From Ancylobacter aquaticus (GTDB lineage Bacteria; Pseudomonadota; Alphaproteobacteria; Rhizobiales; Xanthobacteraceae), in the NCBI RefSeq assembly GCF_004339465.1, contig NZ_SMFY01000002.1, positions 744,001 through 808,000 of the forward strand: a stretch of DNA of 64,000 bases, written 5' to 3'. The notes under the pieces were generated by a model. It was not told the origin of the DNA. It saw only the letters and a program-made list of their open reading frames with translations, and did not search any database. Numbering within the stretch: the first letter of the stretch is position 1; the number at the start of each line of letters is the position of its first letter. This document shows, in pieces, positions 44,628 to 53,848 of this stretch. A program made the translations under genes and the position numbers.

Positions 44628-45935
44628 GTGATCCCGCGCTATACCCGCCCCGAAATGGCTGCCATCTGGGAGCCGCAGACCCGCTTCCGCATCTGGTTCG
44701 AGATCGAGGCGCACGCCACCGATGCGCTGGCCGAGCTAGGCGTGGTGCCGAAGGAAGCCGCCGCGAAGATCTGGGAGATGGCGAAGGACGCCACCTTCGA
44801 TGTCGACCGCATCGACGAGATCGAGGCCGTCACCAAGCACGATGTGATCGCCTTCCTCACGCACCTCGCCGAGATCGTCGGCCCCGAGGCACGCTTCGTC
44901 CATCAGGGCATGACCTCCTCCGACGTGCTCGACACCTGCCTCTCGGTTCAGTTGGTGCGCGCCGCCGACATCCTCATCAAGGATGTCGACCGGCTGCTGG
45001 CCGCTCTGGAGGCCCGCGCCTTCGAGCACAAGCTCACCCCCACCATCGGCCGCTCGCATGGCATCCATGCCGAGCCGACCACGTTCGGGCTCAAGCTCGC
45101 GCAGGCCCATGCGGAGTTCCAGCGCAACCGCGCCCGCCTTGTCGCTGCGCGCGAGGAAGTGGCGACCTGCGCCATCTCCGGCGCCGTCGGCACCTTCGCG
45201 CAGATCGACCCGCGCGTTGAGGAACACGTCGCCGCGAAGATGGGGCTGAAGGTCGAGCCGGTGTCGACGCAGGTGATCCCGCGTGACCGGCACGCCGCCT
45301 ATTTCGCCGCGCTCGGCGTCGTCGCCTCCTCCATGGAGCGGGTCGCCACCGAAATCCGCCATTTGCAGCGCACCGAGGTTCTGGAAGCGGAGGAGTTCTT
45401 CTCCGCCGGCCAGAAGGGGTCTTCGGCGATGCCGCACAAGCGCAACCCGGTGCTGACCGAGAACATCACCGGCCTCGCCCGTCTCGTGCGCGGCATGGTC
45501 ACGCCGGCGCTGGAGAATGTCGCGCTTTGGCACGAGCGGGACATCTCGCACTCCTCGGTCGAGCGGATGATCGGCCCGGATGCGACGGTGACGCTGGACT
45601 TCGCCCTCAACCGGCTCGCCGGTGTCGTGGAAAAGCTGCTGGTGTATCCCGAGACCATGCAGAAGAACCTCGACCGCCTCGGCGGGCTGGTCCATTCCCA
45701 GCGCGTGTTGCTGGCCCTGACCCAGAAGGGCGCCAGCCGCGAGGATTCCTATCGCCTCGTCCAGCGCAACGCCATGCCGGTGTGGCGCGGCGAGGGTGAC
45801 TTCCAGACCCTGCTCACCGCCGACCCGGACGTGCGAGAGTATCTGTCGGAAGAGGAAATCGCCGAGAAGTTCGACCTCGGCTACCACCTCAAGCATGTCG
45901 ATACGATCTTCCAGCGGGTCTTCGGCCGCAGCTGA
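44628..45935 (+). CDS. purB: Adenylosuccinate lyase
   Basis: Fumarase-superfamily lyase, 435 aa, for two steps of purine synthesis. The superfamily signature SSAMPHKRNPV, the TSSDVLDT and GRSHGIHAEPTTFG motifs are present. GTG start IPRYTRPEMAAIW-type, the family N-terminus; longer frames start inside the divergent amidase region. It is separate from the purCSQL cluster 2 kb away. Confidence 0.95.
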   Translation: MIPRYTRPEMAAIWEPQTRFRIWFEIEAHATDALAELGVVPKEAAAKIWEMAKDATFDVDRIDEIEAVTKHDVIAFLTHLAEIVGPEARFVHQGMTSSDVLDTCLSVQLVRAADILIKDVDRLLAALEARAFEHKLTPTIGRSHGIHAEPTTFGLKLAQAHAEFQRNRARLVAAREEVATCAISGAVGTFAQIDPRVEEHVAAKMGLKVEPVSTQVIPRDRHAAYFAALGVVASSMERVATEIRHLQRTEVLEAEEFFSAGQKGSSAMPHKRNPVLTENITGLARLVRGMVTPALENVALWHERDISHSSVERMIGPDATVTLDFALNRLAGVVEKLLVYPETMQKNLDRLGGLVHSQRVLLALTQKGASREDSYRLVQRNAMPVWRGEGDFQTLLTADPDVREYLSEEEIAEKFDLGYHLKHVDTIFQRVFGRS

Positions 45936-45965
45936 TCACGCCGCGACGCCACGCATCTCACAACG

Positions 45966-45997
45966 CAAAGAGGCCGGGGTTTCCCCCGGCCTCTTCC
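45966..45997. terminator. Hairpin terminator between purB and the SH3 gene
   Basis: A 12-bp perfect stem AAGAGGCCGGGG/CCCCGGCCTCTT with loop TTTC at 45968-45995 separates convergent genes. Confidence 0.75.
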
Positions 45998-46018
45998 GAT
46001 TCTGATATCCGCGTGCTG

Positions 46019-46696
46019 TCAGCGCCAGCCGCCGCGACCGCCAAAGCCGCGCCCGCCGAAGCCGCGCGGGCCGCCGCTGAAGCCGCCACCGCGAACGAAG
46101 ACCGGGCGCGGCCCCATGCCGGGACGACCGCCCCAGCCCGGACGACCCGGACGACCGGGGCGCGGACCCCAACCCGGACGCGGACCCCATCCCGGGCGCG
46201 GTCCCCATCCCGGGCGCGGGCCCCAGCCCGGACGCGGTCCCCAGCCGGGACGCGGGCCCCAGCCCGGACGACCGCCCCACCAGATCGGACGCGGGCGCCA
46301 GCCCGGGCCATACCCCCAGCCGGGGCCGGGTCCGTAATAGCCACCGCCCCAGCCCGGCCCCCAGGCCGAGCCCGCAACGGCACCCAGCGCGAAGGCGCCG
46401 ACACCGAGGGCGACATCGTCCGCGACATAACTGGGATTGACCATCACGGTCTGGCTGCCGCCGGCGAGATAGCTGGCGCTCGCCCAGCCGCCGGCCACCT
46501 GGCACCAATTGCCGCGACAGCCGCCGACCTCCACCCGTGTGCCGCCCGGCAGAGTGCCGATGACACGGTAATTTGTCCCGGGGCCGCTGCGCACGTTGAG
46601 ATCGCGCGTCACCACGGCCGCCGACGCGGCACTGAACACCGCCCCGCCGACAAGGAGACTGGCGGCCAGCGTCAGCGTCTTGATGAATTTTTGCAT
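46019..46696 (-). CDS. Secreted bacterial SH3-domain protein with GWGPRP repeats
   Basis: 225 aa. Signal peptide at 1-26 (LAASLLVGGAVFSAASA). A single SH3_3 domain spans about 28-85 (RDLNVRSGPGTNYRVIGTLPGG; C-RGNWC-QVAGGWA). It is followed by a Gly-rich transition and seven GWGPRP-type hexapeptides, then a Gly/Arg tail. SH3 domains of this type bind peptidoglycan or proteins; the repeat tail is disordered. ATG follows AGGGAGG at 6 bases. Confidence 0.85.
   Translation of the reverse strand: MQKFIKTLTLAASLLVGGAVFSAASAAVVTRDLNVRSGPGTNYRVIGTLPGGTRVEVGGCRGNWCQVAGGWASASYLAGGSQTVMVNPSYVADDVALGVGAFALGAVAGSAWGPGWGGGYYGPGPGWGYGPGWRPRPIWWGGRPGWGPRPGWGPRPGWGPRPGWGPRPGWGPRPGWGPRPGRPGRPGWGGRPGMGPRPVFVRGGGFSGGPRGFGGRGFGGRGGWR
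46161..46268. repeat. 18-bp tandem repeats coding GWGPRP units
   Basis: Six contiguous 18-base units (CGCGGACCCCAACCCGGA-like, starting every 18 bases at 46161) with few differences, encoding the hexapeptide array of the SH3 protein. The identity suggests recent slippage expansion. Confidence 0.88.
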
Positions 46697-47025
46697 GTGA
46701 ACCTCCCTGCGGGAGCGCCGCTGGTGCCTTTTCCGGCGGACCCGATCGAACCACGTCGCCTCGATAACAATCGAATCGGGCGGAATTGGTTGCATCACCG
46801 ACCCACCCCCCAAAATCAGAGCGGGAGCGCAGGGTCGTCACGGGATCGGATGCGGCCCATGTCCGCGCCAGCGCACCTCACCGGGCCGCTGAAAGCGGGC
46901 GAGCGGCGCGGGGCCTTGCGTCGCGCCGCAGCGGGCTGGAAAGCAGCTTTGGAAATCAGCGCTGGCGGGGCTCGCCGGCCAGCGCTCGCGTCGTTCACGG
47001 CTCGCGGAAAGGCGAGCGCGCCGCG
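46697..47025. other. Intergenic region, SH3 protein gene to DUF1476 gene
   Basis: A 329-base gap with both genes on the minus strand. I see GC-rich sequence with no credible ORF, terminator or structured RNA; it should contain the promoter of the SH3 gene. Confidence 0.5.
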
Positions 47026-47349
47026 TCAGCCGTTCTTCTGCAGGGTCTCGATCGCCTCGGACAGGAGCTCTTCCATGGTGCGGCGGAGGCGGTGCTCGGA
47101 AACGTCGATGCCCTTGGCGTCGAAGTCCGCCTTCACCTTGCGATAGACATCCTCGTCGCCGGCCTCTTCCAGGTCGGCCGCCACGACGGAGCCGGCATAG
47201 GCGCTCGCCTCTTCGCCCGTCAGGCCGAGCTTCTCGGCCGCCCACAGGCCGAGGGCCTTGTTGCGTCGCGCCATCGCCTTGAAGCGCAGGGTCTGGTCGT
47301 GGGCGTACTTGGACTCGAACGCGTCTCCGCGGTCGTCGAACGTGCTCAT
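47026..47349 (-). CDS. DUF1476 protein, zeta inhibitor of F1Fo-ATPase
   Basis: 107 aa, all-helical (STFDDRGDAFESKYAHDQTLRFKAMARRNKALGLWAAEKLG). It matches the alphaproteobacterial DUF1476 family, in which the zeta subunit blocks ATP hydrolysis by the F1 motor via an N-terminal inhibitory helix. MSTFDDR is the family start; GGGGCGATCAC precedes it. Conserved divergent position beside purC in this order. Confidence 0.9.
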   Translation of the reverse strand: MSTFDDRGDAFESKYAHDQTLRFKAMARRNKALGLWAAEKLGLTGEEASAYAGSVVAADLEEAGDEDVYRKVKADFDAKGIDVSEHRLRRTMEELLSEAIETLQKNG

Positions 47350-47696
47350 GTGATCGCCCCGTTTCTCGATGAAAGCGTCGGCTTGATTATCGCGACCCCG
47401 CCCCCAAATCAACGCCGCCGAATGCCGCGCACCTGCCCCCACGGCAATGTGACGTTCTCAAGCGCGCCTTTGCGGTGGACGGTGTCGCGCCCGATCCTGC
47501 AGGGACGAGACGACGCGCGGCGGCGTTTGTATCCGCCCCCCCGATGGGCTAGTGTCCGCCCGTGGGTGTCAGCACCAATGCGAGACGAATCGTCAGAGCG
47601 CCGAGAGTTCGCGCAGACGTGCGGCGCCCCCAGCCGTGAACCCGGAACCGGAGCCCCGGCATCCTAATGGACTTCCTCAACCGACGGTACCCACCC
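47350..47696. other. Divergent promoter region of the zeta and purine genes
   Basis: A 347-base region (317 if purC starts at 47667). No purine riboswitch or convincing repeat was found; it must hold two promoters. Confidence 0.5.
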
Positions 47697-48476
47697 ATGA
47701 GCCGCCGCCGCCGCATTTACGAAGGTAAGGCGAAGGTCCTGTATGAAGGTCCTGAGCCTGGCACCCTGATTCAGCATTTCAAGGATGATGCCACCGCCTT
47801 CAACAACAAGAAGCACGATGTCATCGACGGCAAGGGCGTGCTGAACAACCGCATCTCGGAATATGTCTTCCTCAGACTGAACGAGATCGGTGTCCCCACG
47901 CATTTCATCAAGCGGCTGAACATGCGCGAGCAGCTCATCCGCGAGGTCGAGATCATCCCGCTGGAAGTCGTCGTGCGCAATGTCGCCGCCGGCTCGCTGT
48001 CGACCCGTCTCGGCATCGAGGAGGGCACCCAGCTCCCGCGCTCGATCATCGAGTTCTATTACAAGAACGACGAGCTCAACGACCCGCTGGTGTCGGAAGA
48101 GCACATCACGGCGTTCGGCTGGGCCACCACCCAGGAAATCGACGACATCATCGCCCTGGCGATCCGCGTCAACGATTTCCTCTCCGGCCTCTTCCTTGGC
48201 GTCGGCATCCGTCTTGTGGACTTCAAGATGGAATGCGGCCGCCTGTGGGAAAACGACATGATGCGCATCGTCGTCGCCGACGAGATCAGCCCGGATTCGT
48301 GCCGGCTGTGGGACATCAAGTCGAACGACAAGCTCGACAAGGACCGTTTCCGCCGCGACATGGGCGGGTTGGTCGAAGCCTATTCGGAAGTCGCCCGTCG
48401 CCTCGGCATCATGTCCGAGAACGAGCGCGTCCAGACGGGCGGCCCGGTTCTGGTGAAGTCCGAGCCCGACGAGTGA
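47697..48476 (+). CDS. purC: SAICAR synthetase
   Basis: Phosphoribosylaminoimidazole-succinocarboxamide synthase, 259 aa. The N-terminus [30 protein letters not shown]-like motif ([16 protein letters not shown]) and [12 protein letters not shown] active-site segment are diagnostic. ATG at 47667 adds ten residues ([10 protein letters not shown]) that are conserved in some relatives and could be the true start. First gene of the purine cluster, but a terminator-like hairpin lies behind it. Confidence 0.95.
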   Translation: MSRRRRIYEGKAKVLYEGPEPGTLIQHFKDDATAFNNKKHDVIDGKGVLNNRISEYVFLRLNEIGVPTHFIKRLNMREQLIREVEIIPLEVVVRNVAAGSLSTRLGIEEGTQLPRSIIEFYYKNDELNDPLVSEEHITAFGWATTQEIDDIIALAIRVNDFLSGLFLGVGIRLVDFKMECGRLWENDMMRIVVADEISPDSCRLWDIKSNDKLDKDRFRRDMGGLVEAYSEVARRLGIMSENERVQTGGPVLVKSEPDE

Positions 48477-48556
48477 CGTGCCGGGATGCGCGATGCGCTG
48501 CCCTCGGGTCAGCCATTCCGTATTCCAGCATTGAGCCGTTCGCGGCCAAATGGTAG

Positions 48557-48590
48557 GCGGGGGCCTCAAAGCCCCCGTTTCTGTTTTTTC
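48557..48590 (+). terminator. Terminator/attenuator between purC and purS
   Basis: Stem CGGGGGC/GCCCCCG with loop CTCAAA at 48558-48577, then TTTCTGTTTTTTC. It lies 80 bases behind purC and 50 before purS. Confidence 0.85.
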
Positions 48591-48628
48591 GATGCTTCTG
48601 TCGCACGAACCTCCCCGAGAGTGATTCC

Positions 48629-48871
48629 ATGAAGGCGCGCGTCCTCGTCACCCTGAAATCCGCCGTGCTCGATCCGCAGGGCAAGGCCATTGAGGGCGCC
48701 CTGCGCTCGCTCGGCGTTCCCGGCGTCTCCAGTGTCCGCCAGGGCAAGGTCTTCGATGTCGAGCTGGACACCAGCGATCCGGCCAAGGCCGAGGCGACGC
48801 TCAAGGACGCCTGCGAGAAGCTGCTCGCCAATACGGTGATCGAAACCTACCGCATCGAGCTCGTGGACTGA
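48629..48871 (+). CDS. purS: FGAM synthase subunit PurS
   Basis: 80 aa, small subunit that bridges PurL and PurQ in formylglycinamide ribonucleotide amidotransferase. KARVLVTLKSAVLDPQGKAI is the family start; VFDVELDTSDPAKAEA mid-sequence. Followed by purQ after four bases. Confidence 0.94.
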   Translation: MKARVLVTLKSAVLDPQGKAIEGALRSLGVPGVSSVRQGKVFDVELDTSDPAKAEATLKDACEKLLANTVIETYRIELVD

Positions 48872-48875
48872 CGCC

Positions 48876-49574
48876 ATGAAATCCGCCGTCCTCGTCTTTC
48901 CCGGCTCCAACCGCGAGGGCGATGTCGCGCGCGCGCTCCACATGGTCTCGGGCGTCAAGCCGGCCATGGTCTGGCACGCCGACAGCGCGCTTCCCCAGGG
49001 CACCGACCTCGTCGTCCTGCCGGGCGGCTTTTCCTATGGCGACTACCTACGCTGCGGTGCCATCGCCGCCCGCGCGCCCATCATGGACGCGGTGCGGGCC
49101 CATGCCGCGCGCGGCGGCCTCGTGCTCGGCATCTGCAACGGCTTCCAGATCCTGTGCGAGAGCGGGCTTCTGCCCGGCGTGCTGGTGCGCAACGCCCGCC
49201 TGCGCTTCATCTGCCGCGAGGCGCTGCTCAAGGTCGAGCGCAACGACACCCCGTTCACCCGCCGCTACGCACGGGGCGCCATCGTGCGCTACCCCGTCGC
49301 CCATGGCGAGGGCAACTACACCGCCGATGCGCAGACGCTGAAGCGGCTGGAGGATGAGGGGCGCGTGCTGTTCCGTTATGTCATGCCCGACGGGCACCGC
49401 GACGACGCGCAGGTGCTGAACGGCGCCGCCAACTCCATCGCCGGCATCGTCTCCGAGAAGCTGAACGTGCTCGGCCTGATGCCGCACCCCGAAAACCATG
49501 TGGACCCGCTGGTCGGCCCGACCGACGGGCGCGCTTTGTTCGAGAGCCTCGTCGGCGCGCTGGAGAAGGCGTGA
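48876..49574 (+). CDS. purQ: FGAM synthase glutaminase subunit PurQ
   Basis: Class I glutamine amidotransferase, 232 aa. The nucleophile Cys is in GLVLGICNGFQIL and the His/Glu pair is in PHPENHVDP. It supplies ammonia to PurL. Start four bases after the purS stop implies coupled translation. Confidence 0.95.
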   Translation: MKSAVLVFPGSNREGDVARALHMVSGVKPAMVWHADSALPQGTDLVVLPGGFSYGDYLRCGAIAARAPIMDAVRAHAARGGLVLGICNGFQILCESGLLPGVLVRNARLRFICREALLKVERNDTPFTRRYARGAIVRYPVAHGEGNYTADAQTLKRLEDEGRVLFRYVMPDGHRDDAQVLNGAANSIAGIVSEKLNVLGLMPHPENHVDPLVGPTDGRALFESLVGALEKA

Positions 49575-49625
49575 CCCCGCCCTCGCCCGCCCTGCCCGAC
49601 CGCGTAACGGAATGACGGCCTTCGC

Positions 49626-51839
49626 ATGAACCCCTCCGAACCGAAAATCACTCCCGAACTCGTCGCCGAGCATGGCCTCAAGCCCGACGAGTATGAGCGC
49701 ATCCTGACGCTGATCGGCCGCGAGCCGACCTTCACCGAGCTCGGCATCTTCTCGGCGATGTGGAACGAGCACTGCTCGTACAAGTCCTCGCGCCTGCACC
49801 TGCGCGGGCTGCCGACAAAGGCGCCGTGGGTGATCCAGGGCCCGGGCGAGAATGCCGGCGTCATCGACATCGGCGACGGCAAGGCCGCCGTGTTCAAGAT
49901 GGAGAGCCACAACCACCCCTCCTATATCGAGCCCTATCAGGGCGCCGGTACGGGTGTCGGCGGCATCCTGCGCGACGTGTTCACCATGGGCGCCCGCCCG
50001 ATCGCGGCGCTGAACGCGCTGCGCTTCGGCGACCCCAAGCACCCGCGCACCCGCCACCTCGTGGGTGGCGTGGTTGCCGGCATTGCCGGCTACGGCAATT
50101 CGTTCGGCGTGCCCACCGTGGGCGGCCTGGTCGGCTTCCACACGCGCTATGACGGCAACAACCTGGTCAACGCCATGGCGGTCGGCCTCGCCGACGCCGA
50201 CAAGATCTTCTACGCCAAGGCGACCGGCGTCGGCCTGCCCGTGGTCTATCTCGGCTCCAAGACCGGCCGCGACGGCATCCATGGCGCCACCATGGCCTCG
50301 GCCGAATTCGGCGAGGGCGCGGAGGAAAAGCGCCCCACCGTGCAGGTTGGCGATCCCTTCGCCGAGAAGCTGCTGCTGGAGGCCTGCCTTGAGATCATGG
50401 AGGCGGGTTGCGTCGTCGCCATTCAGGACATGGGCGCCGCCGGCCTCACCTGTTCGGCGGTGGAGATGGGCGCCAAGGGGGACCTTGGCATCGAGCTCGA
50501 CCTCGACAAGCTGCCCTGCCGCGAAACCGGCATGAGCGCCTATGAGATGATGCTGTCCGAAAGCCAGGAGCGCATGCTCATGGTCATCGCCCCCGGCAAG
50601 GAAGAGCAGGCGGAAGCCATCTTCCTCAAATGGGGCCTCGACTTCGCCATTGTCGGCTACACCACCGACACGCTGCGCTTCGTCGTCCGGCACAAGGGCG
50701 AGATCAAGGCCGACCTGCCGATCAAGGAACTGGGCGACGAGGCCCCGCTCTATGACCGGCCCTGGGTGGAAACGCCCAAGCAGCAGCGCATCGACCCCGC
50801 CTCGCTCGACATCACCGCCACCATTCCCGGCGCGCTGGAACGGCTGATCGGCTCGCCCGACTTCGCCTCCAAGCGCTGGATCTGGGAGCAGTATGACCAC
50901 CTGATCCTCAACAACACCGTGCAGCGCCCGGGTGGCGACGCGGCCGTGGTGCGGGTGGAAGACGGCCCCAAGGGCCTCGCCATGAGCTGCGACGTCACCC
51001 CGCGCTATTGCGAGGCCGACCCGTTCGAGGGCGGCAAGCAGGCGGTGGCGGAAGCCTGGCGCAACATCACCGCCGTCGGCGCCCGGCCGCTGGCGCTGAC
51101 CGACAACCTCAATTTCGGCAACCCCGAGAAGCCCGAGATCATGGGCCAGCTCGTCGGCTGCCTGCGCGGCATCGCGGCGGCGGCGCTGGAACTCGACTTC
51201 CCCGTCGTCTCCGGCAATGTCAGCCTCTACAATGAGACCAATGGGCGCGGCATCCTGCCCACCCCGACCATTGGCGGAGTCGGCGTGCTCGACGACATCG
51301 AGAAGATGGCGACGCTCGACTTCAAGGCGAGCGGCGAGACCATCCTCGTCCTCGGCGTCACCACGGGCTGGCTCGGCCAGTCCGCCTTCCTCTCGGAAAT
51401 CCTTGATCGCGAGGAGGGCGCCCCGCCCCCCGTCGACCTGGCGCTGGAGCGCAAGACCGGCGATCTCGTCCGCGGGCTGATCGCTGACGGCCTCGTCACC
51501 GCCGTGCACGACGTCTCCGATGGCGGGCTGCTGGTGGCGCTGACGGAAATGGCGCTGGCATCGGGCATCGGTGCCAATCTCGCCGCCCCGCCGCCGGACA
51601 TGAACCCCTTCGCCTTCTGGTTCGGCGAGGATCAGGCCCGCTACATCGTCACCGTGGAGAGCAGCGCCAAGGCGCTGGTGCTGCGCCGGGCGGAGCTGGC
51701 CGGGGTAAGCGTCGCCAAGCTCGGCAGCACCGGCGGCGACCGATTGCATATCGCGGGCGAGCGCCCAATTGTAGTGGACGCGCTGCGCGAGCGGCACGAG
51801 GCCTGGCTGCCCATCTATATGGGCGCGGGCTTGATGTGA
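49626..51839 (+). CDS. purL: FGAM synthase large subunit PurL
   Basis: 737 aa small-type PurL that needs PurS and PurQ, fitting this cluster. Motifs include [23 protein letters not shown] (phosphate-binding Gly-rich), [13 protein letters not shown]-like and the auxiliary nucleotide site [12 protein letters not shown]. It converts FGAR to FGAM. Start ATG at 49626 behind GGAATGACGG. Confidence 0.96.
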   Translation: MNPSEPKITPELVAEHGLKPDEYERILTLIGREPTFTELGIFSAMWNEHCSYKSSRLHLRGLPTKAPWVIQGPGENAGVIDIGDGKAAVFKMESHNHPSYIEPYQGAGTGVGGILRDVFTMGARPIAALNALRFGDPKHPRTRHLVGGVVAGIAGYGNSFGVPTVGGLVGFHTRYDGNNLVNAMAVGLADADKIFYAKATGVGLPVVYLGSKTGRDGIHGATMASAEFGEGAEEKRPTVQVGDPFAEKLLLEACLEIMEAGCVVAIQDMGAAGLTCSAVEMGAKGDLGIELDLDKLPCRETGMSAYEMMLSESQERMLMVIAPGKEEQAEAIFLKWGLDFAIVGYTTDTLRFVVRHKGEIKADLPIKELGDEAPLYDRPWVETPKQQRIDPASLDITATIPGALERLIGSPDFASKRWIWEQYDHLILNNTVQRPGGDAAVVRVEDGPKGLAMSCDVTPRYCEADPFEGGKQAVAEAWRNITAVGARPLALTDNLNFGNPEKPEIMGQLVGCLRGIAAAALELDFPVVSGNVSLYNETNGRGILPTPTIGGVGVLDDIEKMATLDFKASGETILVLGVTTGWLGQSAFLSEILDREEGAPPPVDLALERKTGDLVRGLIADGLVTAVHDVSDGGLLVALTEMALASGIGANLAAPPPDMNPFAFWFGEDQARYIVTVESSAKALVLRRAELAGVSVAKLGSTGGDRLHIAGERPIVVDALRERHEAWLPIYMGAGLM

Positions 51840-51853
51840 GGGGAGCCTGACGG

Positions 51854-52087
51854 ATGGCAATGGAAGCGGCCGAAATCGAGCGGCTGATCAAGGAAGGCCT
51901 GCCGGGCGCCTCGGTCGAAATTCGCGATCTCGCCGGCGACGGCAATCACTATGCCGCGACGGTCATTGACGAAAGCTTCCGCGGCAAAAGCCGCGTGCAG
52001 CAGCATCAGATGGTCTATGCGACGCTGAAGGGCCAGATGGGCGGCGTGTTGCACGCCCTCGCGCTTCAGACCAATGTACCCGACTGA
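51854..52087 (+). CDS. bolA: BolA family protein
   Basis: 77 aa BolA/IbaG-like protein with the class-II-KH-like fold and conserved His in [14 protein letters not shown]. BolA pairs with monothiol glutaredoxin (next gene) around a shared [2Fe-2S] cluster in iron and stress control. GGGGAG just ahead of the ATG. Confidence 0.93.
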   Translation: MAMEAAEIERLIKEGLPGASVEIRDLAGDGNHYAATVIDESFRGKSRVQQHQMVYATLKGQMGGVLHALALQTNVPD

Positions 52088-52158
52088 AGGCGGCCGGCTC
52101 GTCTGACCGCAGCCGCCACGACACCTCTCGCGAGGCCCGCAAGGGCGAAAGGCACGCC

Positions 52159-52497
52159 ATGAGCATTCAGGATTTCATCGACAGCCAGGTGAAGAGCAAC
52201 GACGTCGTCGTGTTCATGAAGGGCACGCCGCAATTCCCCATGTGCGGCTTCTCCGGCCAGGTGGCGCAGGTCTTCGCCCTGCTCGGCGTCGACTACAAGG
52301 GCATCAACGTGCTCGATTCCGACGAGATGCGCACCGGCATCAAGGAATACACCTCCTGGCCCACCATCCCGCAGGTCTTCGTCAAGGGCGAGTTCGTCGG
52401 CGGTTGCGACATCGTCCGCGAGATGTACCAGTCCGGCGAGTTGCAGACCCTGCTGGAAGAAAAGGGCGTCGTCGTCATGGGCAAGGCGACCGCCTGA
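52159..52497 (+). CDS. grxD: Monothiol glutaredoxin (Grx4/GrxD)
   Basis: 112 aa, CGFS-type active site (FPMCGFSGQ), with [19 protein letters not shown] binding glutathione. It carries [2Fe-2S] clusters and hands them on with BolA. Conserved purL-bolA-grxD order in alphaproteobacteria. Followed by a terminator. Confidence 0.95.
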   Translation: MSIQDFIDSQVKSNDVVVFMKGTPQFPMCGFSGQVAQVFALLGVDYKGINVLDSDEMRTGIKEYTSWPTIPQVFVKGEFVGGCDIVREMYQSGELQTLLEEKGVVVMGKATA

Positions 52498-52524
52498 GGC
52501 TCACGGCCGGCTGGACGCTTCTGC

Positions 52525-52550
52525 AAAGCCGCCCTTCGGGGCGGCTTTTT
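52525..52550 (+). terminator. Terminator after grxD
   Basis: Stem AAGCCGCCC/GGGCGGCTT with loop TTCG at 52526-52547, then a T run, 28 bases after the grxD stop. Confidence 0.92.
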
Positions 52551-52607
52551 GTTGCCGCGGTGCCGGGCCGCCGCTAGCCTGTTCGGAACCTTGGGAAGTT
52601 CTGCACT

Positions 52608-52922
52608 TTGAGCATCGACGTACTAATAGTCCTGACCTGCCTCGCCATTCTCGCCGGCATGTCACTGTTCGCCAATGGCCGACTGCGCGATCACGCGCGG
52701 CTGCCGATGCAGTGGTCGCTGTCGGGCACGGTCAACTGGTCGGCGCCGCGCCCCCTGGCACTGGCGCTCACACCTCTGCTCGCGGCGGTGACTCTTGCCG
52801 GGCTGGCGGTGCTGCTGCGCGGCAACGCCGATGCCTCATGGGCGCTAATGGTCGCGGCGCTGTCCTTTGTTGGCGCCCATCTTCTGCACCTCGCCCTGTT
52901 GCTGCGCCGCGCGCCGCACTGA
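52608..52922 (+). CDS. Small membrane protein of unknown function
   Basis: 104 aa with three hydrophobic stretches (VLIVLTCLAILAGMSLFA; LALALTPLLAAVTLAGLAVLL; ALMVAALSFVGAHLLHLALLL) and a central LPMQWSLSGTVNWSAPRP that recalls DUF1648-type proteins. Starts with TTG, GGGAAG nine bases upstream. Neighbours give no functional hint. It is flanked by terminators, so it stands alone. Confidence 0.6.
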   Translation: MSIDVLIVLTCLAILAGMSLFANGRLRDHARLPMQWSLSGTVNWSAPRPLALALTPLLAAVTLAGLAVLLRGNADASWALMVAALSFVGAHLLHLALLLRRAPH

Positions 52923-52948
52923 GCAACTCCCCCGCCGCCCCGCCCAAC

Positions 52949-52978
52949 AAAAAAGCCGCCCAACCGGGCGGCTTTTCG
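52949..52978. terminator. Bidirectional terminator between the small membrane gene and rpsD
   Basis: Perfect 11-bp stem AAAAGCCGCCC/GGGCGGCTTTT with loop AACC at 52951-52976, A-rich before and T-rich after, so it serves both convergent genes. Confidence 0.93.
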
Positions 52979-53000
52979 TTTCTCACGATCCGGTGAGAGA

Positions 53001-53618
53001 TCAGCGCGAATAGAATTCGACGACGAGGTTGGGCTCCATCACGACCGGATAGGGCACCTCGTTGAGCTCCGGGATGCGGACGAACTTGGTCGTCATCTTG
53101 GAGTGGTCGACTTCGAGATAGTCCGGGGTGTCGCGCTCGCCGGAGGCAACGGCTTCCAGCACCAGAACGAGCTGGCGGGAGGCTTCCTTGACCTCGATCA
53201 CATCGCCGACCTTCACGAGGTAGGACGGGATGTTGACGCGGCGGCCGTTCACCTTGATGTGGCCGTGGCTCACGAACTGGCGGGCGGCGAACACGGTCGG
53301 GACGAACTTTGCGCGGTAGATCACCGCGTCGAGGCGACGCTCGAGCAGGCCGATCAGGTTGGCGCCGGTGTCGCCCTTGAGGCGCGAGGCCTCGACATAC
53401 ACCGCATAGAACTGCTTCTCACCGATCGAGCCGTAATAGCCCTTCAGCTTCTGCTTGGCGCGCAGTTGCACGCCGAAGTCGGAAACCTTGCCCTTGCGGC
53501 GCTGGCCGTGCTGGCCGGGGCCGTATTCACGCTTGTTGATGGGGCTCTTCGGGCGGCCCCAGATGTTTTCGCCCATACGACGGTCAAGTTTGTGCTTGGC
53601 CGAAACGCGCTTGCTCAT
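53001..53618 (-). CDS. rpsD: 30S ribosomal protein S4
   Basis: 205 aa, primary 16S rRNA binder. [20 protein letters not shown] start and the S4 RNA-binding domain [32 protein letters not shown] are diagnostic. GAGAGGA lies 8 bases before the ATG; the six-residue longer frame is unlikely. Monocistronic as usual in alphaproteobacteria. Confidence 0.97.
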   Translation of the reverse strand: MSKRVSAKHKLDRRMGENIWGRPKSPINKREYGPGQHGQRRKGKVSDFGVQLRAKQKLKGYYGSIGEKQFYAVYVEASRLKGDTGANLIGLLERRLDAVIYRAKFVPTVFAARQFVSHGHIKVNGRRVNIPSYLVKVGDVIEVKEASRQLVLVLEAVASGERDTPDYLEVDHSKMTTKFVRIPELNEVPYPVVMEPNLVVEFYSR

Positions 53619-53848
53619 GCGCAGGTCCTCTCGCATATCGTTGCGGGTTGGATCGCGCCCCCTCCTCTACCCCCATTTCGGGAGCCGACAGGATCGTCCG
53701 AACGCGCCGGACCGACCCACGGGTGCGTGAAACTCCAAGCGGGGCCGTTTCCAGCCCCGCAAGTGATCGGGTGCATAGGCACAAAAGGCCCGGAGGTCAA
53801 GGGCTCGGCCGGTGAAACGTCATCCGGCCGTCACGCCGAGCAATAACT

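Noticed and set aside
46116-46337. Pro/Gly-rich plus-strand frame
   Set aside because: Mirror of the GWGPRP repeat of the SH3 gene on the other strand; no start signal.
49047-51860. 937-codon minus-strand frame
   Set aside because: Antisense of purQ/purL; long only because of high GC.
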